DNA of 31,378 nucleotides from a virus, in the IMG/VR virus record IMGVR_UViG_3300013006_000092, positions 1 through 31,378 of that record; one strand, given 5' to 3'. The notes under the pieces are model-generated. The model saw only the letters and a program-made list of their open reading frames with translations. It did not search any database and was not told the origin of the DNA. The translations under genes and the position numbers were made by a program. Of this stretch, positions 13,176 to 21,332 are shown one piece after another. Within the stretch, counting starts at the first letter, position 1. The number at the start of each line of letters is the position of its first letter.

Positions 13176-15139
13176 TGCCATTACAGAAACTTATTTTTAA
13201 ACCGGGTATTAACCGCGACCAAACAGACTACTCATCTGAAGGTGGTTGGTACGACTGCGACAAAATTAGGTTTCGTTCTGGGTTTCCAGAAAAAATTGGT
13301 GGTTGGACGGTAAGTAACTACACATCGTATCTTGGGGCGTGCCGCTCCCTGCTGCCGTATGTTGTAGATAATTCAACCCCACTAACTGCCGTTGGTACTA
13401 GCAAAAAGATTTATATACAGCAGGGTACTACTCTATATGACATTACCCCCGCCCGTGTCACTTATACCCACTCAACAGTACCATCAACGGATAACTGTTT
13501 CACAACCGGCACACTTGGTTCAACGACAGTAACCGTAACTATCACGGGACACAGTCTGGCTGTTGGAGATTATGTTGGTTTTGTAGGCGCAGTAGGATTT
13601 GCTGGTATATCGTCTGGGGATTTAAATACTGGGTTTCAAGTATTAAGTACGCCAACTGCTAATACATTTACTATCCAAGTTGCAACTGGGTGTACATCAG
13701 CATCTACTACTGGCGGTGGTACCGCTATTACTTATTATGCTTATATTTACCCCGGTAACGATACCGTTACTGCTGGCCTTTACTGGGGCACGGGCACTTG
13801 GGGGCGTGGTACTTGGGGTTCTAGCGGTACACCAGTTTACCTACCTGCGCGGTTTATTTCCGAAGACCAACAGTTAAACATACTGTATTTTGTTGTGCGC
13901 GATGCTACTGGTGCAGAGCTATATGGTTCTGGCACAAATCCTAATTTGTTTTATTGGGCTTATGACAGTGCGTACACTACCCGCGCAATTAATATGATTG
14001 ACTATCCGGGGCTTACTACACCACAAAAGGACGCTATCCCCCGACAAACCGGACAAATTCTTTTCGCTCCTAGTGGGCATTTGCTTGCTTTAAGTTGCAC
14101 CCAATATCTAACTGGAACTTATGACTCGCTATTAATTCGTTGGTCTAACGTAAGCGCCAATGATGGCCCGCAACCTTGGATTTGGAATCCAACAACCACA
14201 AACAATGCGGGTGACTTACGGGTGCAAGCTGGTACACGAATTATATGTGGTGTTAGGTCGCGTCAAGAAGTTCTTATTTTTACAGACTTTTCGCTTAATT
14301 CTTTGCAGTTCACCGGTACCAGCGAAGTTTTTGCGCTCCAAGAGCTAGACAACAATATCAGCATTATGGGTCCGAACGTAGTAACTGTTGTTAATAACGC
14401 TGCATATTGGATGGGTGTAGACCGGTTCTATATTTATACTGGTCGTGTTGATACACTGCCTTGCACCTTGCGGCAATACATTTTCCAAGACATCAATCAA
14501 GACCTATCGTCTCTTTTCTTCGCTGGTGGTAATGCTGAATACAACGAAATCATTTGGTTCTACGCTAGTGCGGACTCTAATGAAATTGACAGATATGTTA
14601 TCTATAACTATTTAGAACAGATTTGGTATTTTGGCACGTTGAACAGAACTGCATGGACTGACGCTGGGTATGTGGTTAACCCAATTGCCGCTGGGGGTGG
14701 GTGGTTGTATCGACATGAAGATGGTATTAACGATGGGCAACCGCAGGGTGCAAGCGCGCTACCAATAGATGCCTATATCCAATCAGCCGATTTTGACGTT
14801 GGTGATGGCGACAAATTTATGTTGCTGCGCCGGGTTATTCCGGATATTAATTTTAGAAATTCAACCTCTGGTAGCACTGCTACTGCGTATATAACTGTTG
14901 GGGTGCGTAACTTCCCCGGTGCTGCCAGCTCTACCACAAACCAAGAAAACCAAACCACTACTGATGATGTAGTAACAACAACTGCTACATTTGACCAATA
15001 CACCAACCAAGTGTTTATCCGTGCGCGTGGCCGTCAAATGAATTTTAGAATTGAGTCAAATACTCTTGGTACTCAGTGGCAGTTGGGTATGCCGCGTATT
15101 GATGCTCGTGAAGATGGCTCTCGCGGCGGGAGTTTTTAA
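13175..15139 (+). CDS. Tail nozzle/stabilisation-like structural protein
   Basis: A 654-residue all-beta protein starting MPLQKLIFKPGINRDQTDYS, then EGGWYDCDKIRFRSGFPEKIGGW, a hallmark N-terminus of large phage tail proteins near nozzle or hub genes. Residues about 100-190 hold a beta insert with TVTVTITGHSLAVGDYVGF. Later segments (IICGVRSRQEVLIFTDFSLN, VVNNAAYWMGVDRFYIYTGR) repeat Trp/Tyr/Asp motifs that look like blades of a beta-propeller, as in the tail nozzle proteins of podoviruses (P22 gp10, T7 gp12). The homology is inferred by architecture, not shown. It directly follows the lysis pair by a one-base overlap. Confidence 0.6.
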   Translation: MPLQKLIFKPGINRDQTDYSSEGGWYDCDKIRFRSGFPEKIGGWTVSNYTSYLGACRSLLPYVVDNSTPLTAVGTSKKIYIQQGTTLYDITPARVTYTHSTVPSTDNCFTTGTLGSTTVTVTITGHSLAVGDYVGFVGAVGFAGISSGDLNTGFQVLSTPTANTFTIQVATGCTSASTTGGGTAITYYAYIYPGNDTVTAGLYWGTGTWGRGTWGSSGTPVYLPARFISEDQQLNILYFVVRDATGAELYGSGTNPNLFYWAYDSAYTTRAINMIDYPGLTTPQKDAIPRQTGQILFAPSGHLLALSCTQYLTGTYDSLLIRWSNVSANDGPQPWIWNPTTTNNAGDLRVQAGTRIICGVRSRQEVLIFTDFSLNSLQFTGTSEVFALQELDNNISIMGPNVVTVVNNAAYWMGVDRFYIYTGRVDTLPCTLRQYIFQDINQDLSSLFFAGGNAEYNEIIWFYASADSNEIDRYVIYNYLEQIWYFGTLNRTAWTDAGYVVNPIAAGGGWLYRHEDGINDGQPQGASALPIDAYIQSADFDVGDGDKFMLLRRVIPDINFRNSTSGSTATAYITVGVRNFPGAASSTTNQENQTTTDDVVTTTATFDQYTNQVFIRARGRQMNFRIESNTLGTQWQLGMPRIDAREDGSRGGSF

Positions 15140-15141
15140 CA

Positions 15142-15795
15142 ATGGCAATGATTTTATTTAGGGCACCAGCTCTACCCCTGCCAGAAAATAGATACAACCA
15201 AGTACAGCAAAATCAGTACATGAGAGCGTTGGCGCTTTATTTTCAACGCTTAGATTCAACAACTCCGCTGCAAGCGGATTATTTTTTAGCACAGCAGGGT
15301 AACGGCACAACAGGCTATTTTAAAGGCCGTGGCGACCAACTAATTAACCCATACGGTGCGTGGAAAAGTTTAGTAACTCAGACTGCTACCGCTAATACGG
15401 CTACAGCAGTTGCTTTGGAAGTTGTGGATTACGAAAACTCCACATCAATTGCTTCGTCTTCACGGATGACCGTGACTTACCCGGGGCTGTATAACCTTCA
15501 ATGGTCTGCTCAAATTCTTAACTCTGATTCTGTGGCGCGAAGCCTTAGCGTTTGGTTGAAAAAGAATAACGCTGATGTAGCTGGTTCCACGAGGAACACT
15601 TTAGTACAGGTTGGACAGGCAAATGGTGCGTGGAATTATTACATTCAATTAGCCGAGAACGATTATGTTGAACTTTATTGGTCTACCAATAACGCATTGG
15701 TAACGCTGCAAACATACGCTGCACAAACAACACCAACTCGCCCAACTACGGCGTCAGTGATTGCCACGCTTTCTTTTGTATCGGCGGTACCATAA
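15142..15795 (+). CDS. Tail fibre / decoration protein (jelly-roll-like C-terminus)
   Basis: A 217-residue protein. An N-terminal helical segment (ENRYNQVQQNQYMRALALYFQRLD) recurs in phage fibre and tail appendage proteins. The C-terminal half (residues about 75-215) has strands WKSLVTQTATANTATAV, SSRMTVTYPGLYNLQWSAQI, SLSVWLKKNNADVAGSTRN and NYYIQLAENDYVELYWST that look like a TNF/C1q-type jelly roll, the fold often used as receptor-binding or trimerising tip. It begins 2 bp after the previous stop. A receptor or stabilising role is inferred. No enzymatic signature is present. A 39-bp gap follows it, the largest in the + strand operon. Confidence 0.6.
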   Translation: MAMILFRAPALPLPENRYNQVQQNQYMRALALYFQRLDSTTPLQADYFLAQQGNGTTGYFKGRGDQLINPYGAWKSLVTQTATANTATAVALEVVDYENSTSIASSSRMTVTYPGLYNLQWSAQILNSDSVARSLSVWLKKNNADVAGSTRNTLVQVGQANGAWNYYIQLAENDYVELYWSTNNALVTLQTYAAQTTPTRPTTASVIATLSFVSAVP

Positions 15796-15834
15796 GTACT
15801 AGCAAAAGCCAACCTAATACTGGATAATACGGCT

Positions 15835-17241
15835 ATGAACCAAAACTACCAAATGCAACCCGTAGCTAGTGGCCTTGCCGGTCTTGGACGCGGCGGTGAC
15901 TCTATGCTTGTTCACATGCAACCCCGTGAGGTTGCTGGCCTTCAGTCTTTGGCTATGGCGCATGGTGGCTCACTGACTATTAACCCGCATACCGGCCTAC
16001 CTGAAGCTGGCTTTCTTGGAGACATCCTTGGGGTTATAGCGCCGATTGCTTTAGGCGCGTTCCTCGGTCCCGGTGCATTTGGTATTTCGGGTCTTGGCCT
16101 GACTGGGCTTCAAGCTGGTCTTGCTACCGGTGCGCTTGGCTGGGCGTTAACAGGCGACCCGCTTAAGGGTCTATCTTATGGTCTGGGGGCCGCATCTGGG
16201 GTTGGTCTTGCAGATAGTATTGCAAATGCAGGGGTTACTAAAGCAGCAACATCTTCTGCGCTACCAGAAACGTTGATGGATACGGCAAAGAGCCTCACTC
16301 CGGTTGAAGCAGTGTCGTCTTCAATGATTAATAATCCGGGGTCAGCTTTATCTGCCGTGTCTGGGGCAAACCCCGCCCTATCTTCTTCAGTTCTTAACCC
16401 CTCTACTGCCTCTGCGTTTGGTGTTCCTAATGCTGCTGCGCAGCCGCTTACTACTACTGCAGCTTATGGTATGCCTAGTGCAAATCAGTTAGCCGCTGGT
16501 ATTACTAACACAGCCGGAAAAAGTGCGATTGATTTGGCGGCAACTGAAGTCGCTGAAAGCGCGCCGTCGTTTAGTCAAGGTGTCAAAAACATCATGGCTG
16601 ACCCTTGGAAATTCATTAAAAATAATCCGGGGACCGTTGCAGGCGTGGCACTGCCGTTGCTTGGCGCTAAAGGGCCGACTGGGTTCCCGAAGCAAAAAGA
16701 AGAAAAGTCAGATTACAAAGGTCCGTACAAATTAGTGCGGGATGTTAGCTTTCCGACTGACCGTGACCCCAATGACTCTTCTGAGTATATGTACTTTAAG
16801 AATCCACGTATTTTAGCTGCTGGTGAATATGCTGCTGGCGGGCAAGTAGATACATACAATCCGGATAACCCCGGAGCCGCTACCAACCTTAGCCGTGACG
16901 GATATGGCCTTGCGTCGTTCAAAATGCAAAACCCTGACCCGCAACCATTTCAAATTGCACAACAGCCATCGCCTATGGCTTACGCACGAGGCGGTTATCT
17001 TGATGGTCCGGGCGATGGTATGAGCGACTCTATTCCCGCAACTATTGCTGGTAAACAACCGGCCCGTTTAGCTGATGGTGAATTTGTGGTGCCCGCCGAT
17101 GTGGTGTCGCATCTTGGTAATGGTTCCACTAAAGCTGGTGCCCAACGTCTTTATGCAATGATGGACAAGGTCCGCAAAGCCCGCACGGGGACTGCTAAAC
17201 AAGGTCGTCAAATCAACCCGCATAAGTTTCTTCCGGCATAA
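15835..17241 (+). CDS. Hydrophobic internal/ejection-type virion protein
   Basis: A 468-residue protein. The N-terminus contains AMAHGGSLTINPHTGLPEAG, then a long Gly/Ala/Leu-rich hydrophobic region (residues about 61-130, with ILGVIAPIALGAFLGPG and GLATGALGWALTG) that could form membrane-inserting helices. The C-terminus (about residues 390-468) holds the phage-recurrent string DGMSDSIPATI, then ADGEFVVPADVVSHLGNGS and AQRLYAMMDKVR. Such proteins are usually annotated as structural and sit beside ejection proteins. Membrane insertion or channel formation during DNA entry is inferred from hydrophobicity. The ribosome site is weak (GGA upstream in ggataatacggct). Confidence 0.65.
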   Translation: MNQNYQMQPVASGLAGLGRGGDSMLVHMQPREVAGLQSLAMAHGGSLTINPHTGLPEAGFLGDILGVIAPIALGAFLGPGAFGISGLGLTGLQAGLATGALGWALTGDPLKGLSYGLGAASGVGLADSIANAGVTKAATSSALPETLMDTAKSLTPVEAVSSSMINNPGSALSAVSGANPALSSSVLNPSTASAFGVPNAAAQPLTTTAAYGMPSANQLAAGITNTAGKSAIDLAATEVAESAPSFSQGVKNIMADPWKFIKNNPGTVAGVALPLLGAKGPTGFPKQKEEKSDYKGPYKLVRDVSFPTDRDPNDSSEYMYFKNPRILAAGEYAAGGQVDTYNPDNPGAATNLSRDGYGLASFKMQNPDPQPFQIAQQPSPMAYARGGYLDGPGDGMSDSIPATIAGKQPARLADGEFVVPADVVSHLGNGSTKAGAQRLYAMMDKVRKARTGTAKQGRQINPHKFLPA

Positions 17242-17250
17242 AGGACAAAA

Positions 17251-17679
17251 GTGAAAATCTCGTATGTCCCGCTTGAGCATTTGAATTTTTGTTGGCCCAA
17301 AGTAGAGAGTTATATTGATGGGGCAGCTAAATACACTTACGGACGGTTTACTGTAGACGATATTAAAACTTGTATTACGGACTATAACCACTTGCTGTGG
17401 GTTGCATACGAAGATTTAGATACAGTGTATGGCGCAGTAGTTACTGAGTTTCTTCACTATCCTAGGAAAAAGATGTTAGCCATGCACTTTGCTGGTGGCG
17501 TCAAACTAAACAAGTGGAAAGAACCGATGTTGCATACGCTGCAATGCTTTGCCCGAGATACTGATTGTGAAGGAATAGAAGTGACTGGGCGTGCAGGGTG
17601 GCTTAAAATATTTAAAAGAGACGGGATTAAACAGAATCATGTGACATTTGAGTTGCCAGTAGCGCAGCCGGAGGAATAA
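17251..17679 (+). CDS. GNAT-like / T7 gp13-like virion protein
   Basis: A 142-residue protein with GTG start (17251) preceded by AAAGGA at suitable distance; no in-frame ATG lies nearby that would retain the N-terminal KISYVPLEHLNFCWPKVE. The order of elements, an N-terminal helix, a strand WVAYEDLDTVYGAVVTEFLHYPRKKMLAMHF, then helices and a WLKIFKRDGIK motif, resembles the acetyltransferase-fold small internal proteins of podoviruses (gp13-like). An acetyl-CoA pyrophosphate loop (QxxGxG/A) is not obvious, so catalytic activity is doubtful. Its position between the hydrophobic protein and the Gln-rich protein fits an internal virion or assembly function. This family link is inferred. Confidence 0.55.
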   Translation: MKISYVPLEHLNFCWPKVESYIDGAAKYTYGRFTVDDIKTCITDYNHLLWVAYEDLDTVYGAVVTEFLHYPRKKMLAMHFAGGVKLNKWKEPMLHTLQCFARDTDCEGIEVTGRAGWLKIFKRDGIKQNHVTFELPVAQPEE

Positions 17680-17681
17680 AA

Positions 17682-19604
17682 ATGGGTAAAAAAGGCGGGT
17701 CTGCTCCTAGTAGCCAGACCGTAACACAAACTAATATCCCCAAGTATCTTGAACCCTACGTTAAAGACGTAGCTGAACGCGCGCAGGCTGCGTCTAATCA
17801 AGATTACGTTCCATATTCCGGCCAACGCATTGCTGGCTTTACTGACCAGCAAAAAAATCTGCAGAATCAAATTGCAAACATGCAGACTCCGGGGCAGTTT
17901 GCTCAAGCAACCCAAGGCGCTCAGGCTGGCATGGGGATGGGGTATGCTGCGGGGCTAGCTGGCTTAAATCAAGCTTTTGGATACCAACCGGGGCAGTTTA
18001 GGGCCGACCAAGTACAGTCGCCTGAGCTTCAGTATTTCCAAATGAATCAACCGGGTGATGTTCAAGCCCAACAGCTTCAGAATTTTTCCATGCGCGGAGC
18101 GCAGGGTTCGTATAACCCCAACCTGCAAAACTATCAAATGCAGCGGCCTGAGGATGTTCAAGCCCAACAACTGCAAAATTATTCTATGCAGGGGGCGCAA
18201 GACAATACTAACTACATGGCGCAGCTTGAGAAGTACCAGATGCAAACCCCCCAGCAGGTAGCTGCTGAACGAGCTGCGTCTAGTGAATTTGGCGGAGCAG
18301 ATGCGTCGAAGTATATGTCGCCGTTCCAACAACAAGTTTCGGATATTGCAGCTCGTGAAGTTCAACGTCGCGCTGATATTGATAAAAGCCAAGGCGCTAT
18401 GTCGTCTATTGGTCGCGGTACGTTTGGCGGGTCTAGACAAGCTCTTCTTCAAGCAGAAGCTGACCGCAACACACAACAACAGATTGGCGATATTTACGCC
18501 AAGGGCCAGCAGTCTGCGTACGAAAATGCCCAGTCCCAGTTTGAGCGCGACCAAGCTCGCCGTATGGCAGCACAGCAACTTAATGTTCAGTCTGGGCTTC
18601 AAGCTGGATTAGCCAACCAACAAGCCGGTCTTACTGCAGGTCAAGCAAACCTTAATGCGCTTCTTGGTGTGCAGAGCCTAGGCACCACGTCCAATCTGCA
18701 AAACCGTTTGGCTAATCTTAGCAATCAACAACAAGCAAACGTACAGAATCTTGCGTCTCAACTGCAGACCCAAGGGCTTTCATCACAACAAGCATTACAG
18801 GCGGCGCTTGCTAATCAACAAGCTGGTCTATCCACCAACCAACAGAACCTTGCCGCTAATCTGCAAACACAACAACTTGGCACACAGACTGGCTTGCAGA
18901 TGGCTTTGGCTAATCTCAGTAATGAACAGCAGGCTAATGTGCAGAACCTTGCATCTCAACTGCAGACTCAAGGATTGTCTTCGGACCAAGCGCTACGCGC
19001 CGCTCTTGCTAACCAGCAAACGGGTTTGACTACAAACCAACAAAACCTACAAGCAGCTCTGGGTGTGCAAAGTCTTGGGGCCAATCAAAACCTAACGGCA
19101 CAGCAGCTTAATCAAGCAGCTAATCTGCAGGCACAACAAAACTCTGAACAAGCAAGACAATACGCCGCTGGGCTTGGTAGTCAGATTGGTCTTGCTGGTA
19201 TGCAACAGGGACTTGCCGGTTCACAACTGCTGGGTAACTTAGGCCTTAACCAACAAAACGCGGACATCGCCCGCTACGGCCTACAGACTTCCACTGCTGC
19301 TCAGCAACAAGCCTTAAACCAGCAGTACATGGATACACGCTATCAAGATTTTCTTAACCAACGCCAGTATCCGTGGGACCAGCTATATAACTATAGTGGC
19401 ATTATCCGTGGTTTACCGCAGCAACCCGGACAAACATCTACGATGTACCAACAACCACCCAGTCTAGCCGCGCAGTTAATTGGTGGAGCTGGCTCGCTCG
19501 CTACCGCAGCTAAAGCTCTTGGGGCCTTCGCCCGTGGCGGTGCGGTTAGAAATAAATATTCTGAAGGTTTAGCTGCTGTACGACTCAAAGAACTGGTGGG
19601 ATAA
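17682..19604 (+). CDS. Gln-rich helical repeat virion protein (probable internal protein)
   Basis: A 640-residue protein very rich in Gln, Asn, Ala and Leu. Residues about 110-190 contain a QAQQLQNFSMxGAQ-type repeat, and residues about 200-260 are a charged region ending SRQALLQAEADRNTQQQ. From about 300 to 500 come hendecad-like helical repeats, including two copies of a 66-residue unit with QQANVQNLASQLQTQGLSS (about 18709 and 18907). The ending holds LAAQLIGGAGSLATAAKAL and a FARGGAVRNKYSEGL tail. The start is preceded by a strong GGAGG. The organisation suggests an extended coiled coil or scaffold-like internal protein, such as an ejection protein, but the family is not certain. Confidence 0.6.
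   Translation: MGKKGGSAPSSQTVTQTNIPKYLEPYVKDVAERAQAASNQDYVPYSGQRIAGFTDQQKNLQNQIANMQTPGQFAQATQGAQAGMGMGYAAGLAGLNQAFGYQPGQFRADQVQSPELQYFQMNQPGDVQAQQLQNFSMRGAQGSYNPNLQNYQMQRPEDVQAQQLQNYSMQGAQDNTNYMAQLEKYQMQTPQQVAAERAASSEFGGADASKYMSPFQQQVSDIAAREVQRRADIDKSQGAMSSIGRGTFGGSRQALLQAEADRNTQQQIGDIYAKGQQSAYENAQSQFERDQARRMAAQQLNVQSGLQAGLANQQAGLTAGQANLNALLGVQSLGTTSNLQNRLANLSNQQQANVQNLASQLQTQGLSSQQALQAALANQQAGLSTNQQNLAANLQTQQLGTQTGLQMALANLSNEQQANVQNLASQLQTQGLSSDQALRAALANQQTGLTTNQQNLQAALGVQSLGANQNLTAQQLNQAANLQAQQNSEQARQYAAGLGSQIGLAGMQQGLAGSQLLGNLGLNQQNADIARYGLQTSTAAQQQALNQQYMDTRYQDFLNQRQYPWDQLYNYSGIIRGLPQQPGQTSTMYQQPPSLAAQLIGGAGSLATAAKALGAFARGGAVRNKYSEGLAAVRLKELVG
18709..19060 (+). repeat. 198-bp coding repeat (66 residues)
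   Basis: The unit beginning near 18709 (ggctaatcttagcaatcaac) recurs at about 18907 (ggctaatctcagtaatgaac), 198 bp apart, in the same frame, with mainly synonymous changes. It encodes LANLSNxQQANVQNLASQLQ followed by related Gln/Ala/Leu helices. The second copy is incomplete at its end. Confidence 0.75.
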
Positions 19605-19607
19605 ATC

Positions 19608-21317
19608 ATGAATCAAATTCAACTTTATGAACACCTTAAGTTTGCTCCCCAAGACTTATTGGTAAAGTACGCACAGAACCCTAGCGCAGAGGTCCCGCAG
19701 TTTTTGGCTATGGCAGCGTTGCAATTCCAAAAAGAAATGAAAGAAGGCGGTAACCAAGCGCAGCCTCCGCAGGGTACGGTAAAAGATGCCCTCATCCAGC
19801 AGGTTATGCAGGGCCAACCACAGCAACAACAAATGCCGCTCCCACAGCAAACGCAACCCCAGCAACCTGTGATGCACGCCGCTCACGGCGGCTTAGCTGA
19901 ACTTCATGTACCAGACCACATGTTCCAAGAACACAATATGGCAGGCGGTGGTATCGTTGCATTTGATGGCGGCGGCGGTGTTAACGAAGAACAACTGCAA
20001 AGTAATTTAGAATTCTTAAACCAACAATATGCGGCGTTGCCTGCCGACAGCCCGCAAAAAGCGCAAATAGCCGCTGCTATTGACCAGATTGACCGCCAAC
20101 TAAACGCGCAGGAAGATTCGGGCGTTGCCGCGCTTCCAACCAAAGCTCCCACCAAGGCTGAAGGCTACTCCGGCCTGAACCTACCTGCCCCTACAACAGG
20201 GCAGCAAGAAGCTATCTCACAAATAAATGCGCTTAATGCTGGTATTCCGGCATTGGTAAGAGCGGGTGAGATTTCTGAAGAAGACGGAAAGAAAATTAGA
20301 GAGGCTGCTATAAAAGAACGCCGTGATATTTTTGGCCCTGTAGAAGAAGAAGTCTCGGGTATGCTTGCAGATACTAAGGCGCGAATTGATAAGCGGTATC
20401 AAAATTCAGAATTGTGGTCGGCGTTTAAAGGCTTTGCCAGAATGGCTAGCACTAAGTCCCCGCATTTAGGTGTCGCGTTTGGTGAGGGCCTTAGCGAATT
20501 TGGTGATGCTTACGATAAGTCACAGGCTGCAGAAGAAGCGGCTCGTAATGCCTATACCTCAATGAGTATGAACTACAAAATGGCCGAAGCAGCACGAAAA
20601 GTTGGTGATTTGGACGCGGCCGACGCAAGGCTTAAAGACGCCAAGGCCGATAAACGTGACGTGGCTAAGCTCAACATTCAAGCAGTTACTGCTCAAGGCA
20701 ACCTTATTGGTGAGTCAGCAAAAGCTGCTCGCGGTATTACTGAAGAAAAGCTTAAGTTTTACACTGCGGTTACTGACCGGATTAAGGTTAACCAAGGCGA
20801 CAAATTTGACCGCATGTTTGCAATTCTTAAGAAAGACCCCGCATCTAAAGGTTTGTCCGATTCCAGAATCGCCCTTGCAGCCGCTATGGCCTTAGAACCA
20901 AGTTCGTTTGCTGGCGGTAAGGCGGGCACTAACTTAGCGGGCGCGGGCAAGTCGGCTACTGATTTAATGCAGTTTGGTGGTACGCCAACCTCAGACCTTT
21001 ACCGTACGGCTGTAACTAAAGCAGGTGCCGCTGGTTCGGATACACGATTGGCAGTAGAAGGCGGGAAAGAAATAAAAGATACAAACGGCAAAACCATGAC
21101 CGAAAAAGCTTACTATACGTGGAAAGCCGAACAACTTAAAAAACAAATTATTGCTGAAGCAAGAAATACGTATGGGGTGGATGAAGTGCAGGCCGGTGGT
21201 GGTTTTGCTAGACAAATGTTCACACCTTGGCTTGGCGGCGATGTAACCCAACAATCTGCTGGAACACAAAGCACACAGGGTGCAAATCGTCCTCCGCTAA
21301 GCCAGTTTGTACGATAA
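19608..21317 (+). CDS. Gln-rich virion-associated protein (569 aa)
   Basis: The N-terminal ~48 residues (MNQIQLYEHLKFAPQDLLVK, then PQFLAMAALQFQKEMKE) form a helical module recurrent in phage ejection-region genes. It is followed by a Gln/Pro linker, then AHGGLAELHVPDHM and NMAGGGIVAFDGGGG motifs. Residues about 170-340 are alpha-helical and charged, with IDKRYQNSELWSAFKGFARMA and YDKSQAAEEAARNAY in sequence. The C-terminal region has KAYYTWKAEQLKKQ and a polar tail. It is Ala/Lys/Glu-rich with no catalytic motif. It lies between the 640-residue repeat protein and the giant protein, with short gaps, so a co-ejected virion protein is the best guess. The family is not named with confidence. Confidence 0.6.
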   Translation: MNQIQLYEHLKFAPQDLLVKYAQNPSAEVPQFLAMAALQFQKEMKEGGNQAQPPQGTVKDALIQQVMQGQPQQQQMPLPQQTQPQQPVMHAAHGGLAELHVPDHMFQEHNMAGGGIVAFDGGGGVNEEQLQSNLEFLNQQYAALPADSPQKAQIAAAIDQIDRQLNAQEDSGVAALPTKAPTKAEGYSGLNLPAPTTGQQEAISQINALNAGIPALVRAGEISEEDGKKIREAAIKERRDIFGPVEEEVSGMLADTKARIDKRYQNSELWSAFKGFARMASTKSPHLGVAFGEGLSEFGDAYDKSQAAEEAARNAYTSMSMNYKMAEAARKVGDLDAADARLKDAKADKRDVAKLNIQAVTAQGNLIGESAKAARGITEEKLKFYTAVTDRIKVNQGDKFDRMFAILKKDPASKGLSDSRIALAAAMALEPSSFAGGKAGTNLAGAGKSATDLMQFGGTPTSDLYRTAVTKAGAAGSDTRLAVEGGKEIKDTNGKTMTEKAYYTWKAEQLKKQIIAEARNTYGVDEVQAGGGFARQMFTPWLGGDVTQQSAGTQSTQGANRPPLSQFVR

Positions 21318-21332
21318 AAGTAGGAAGACAAT

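Noticed and set aside
15142-15795. Possible diversity-generating retroelement target
   Set aside because: The tip-like protein could be a target in principle, but no reverse transcriptase and no template repeat are seen in the window.
17964-18602. 212-residue open frame on the minus strand in the Gln-rich gene
   Set aside because: Its Leu-rich composition is the antisense of CAA/CAG-rich codons (TTG/CTG) of the + strand gene. No start signal.
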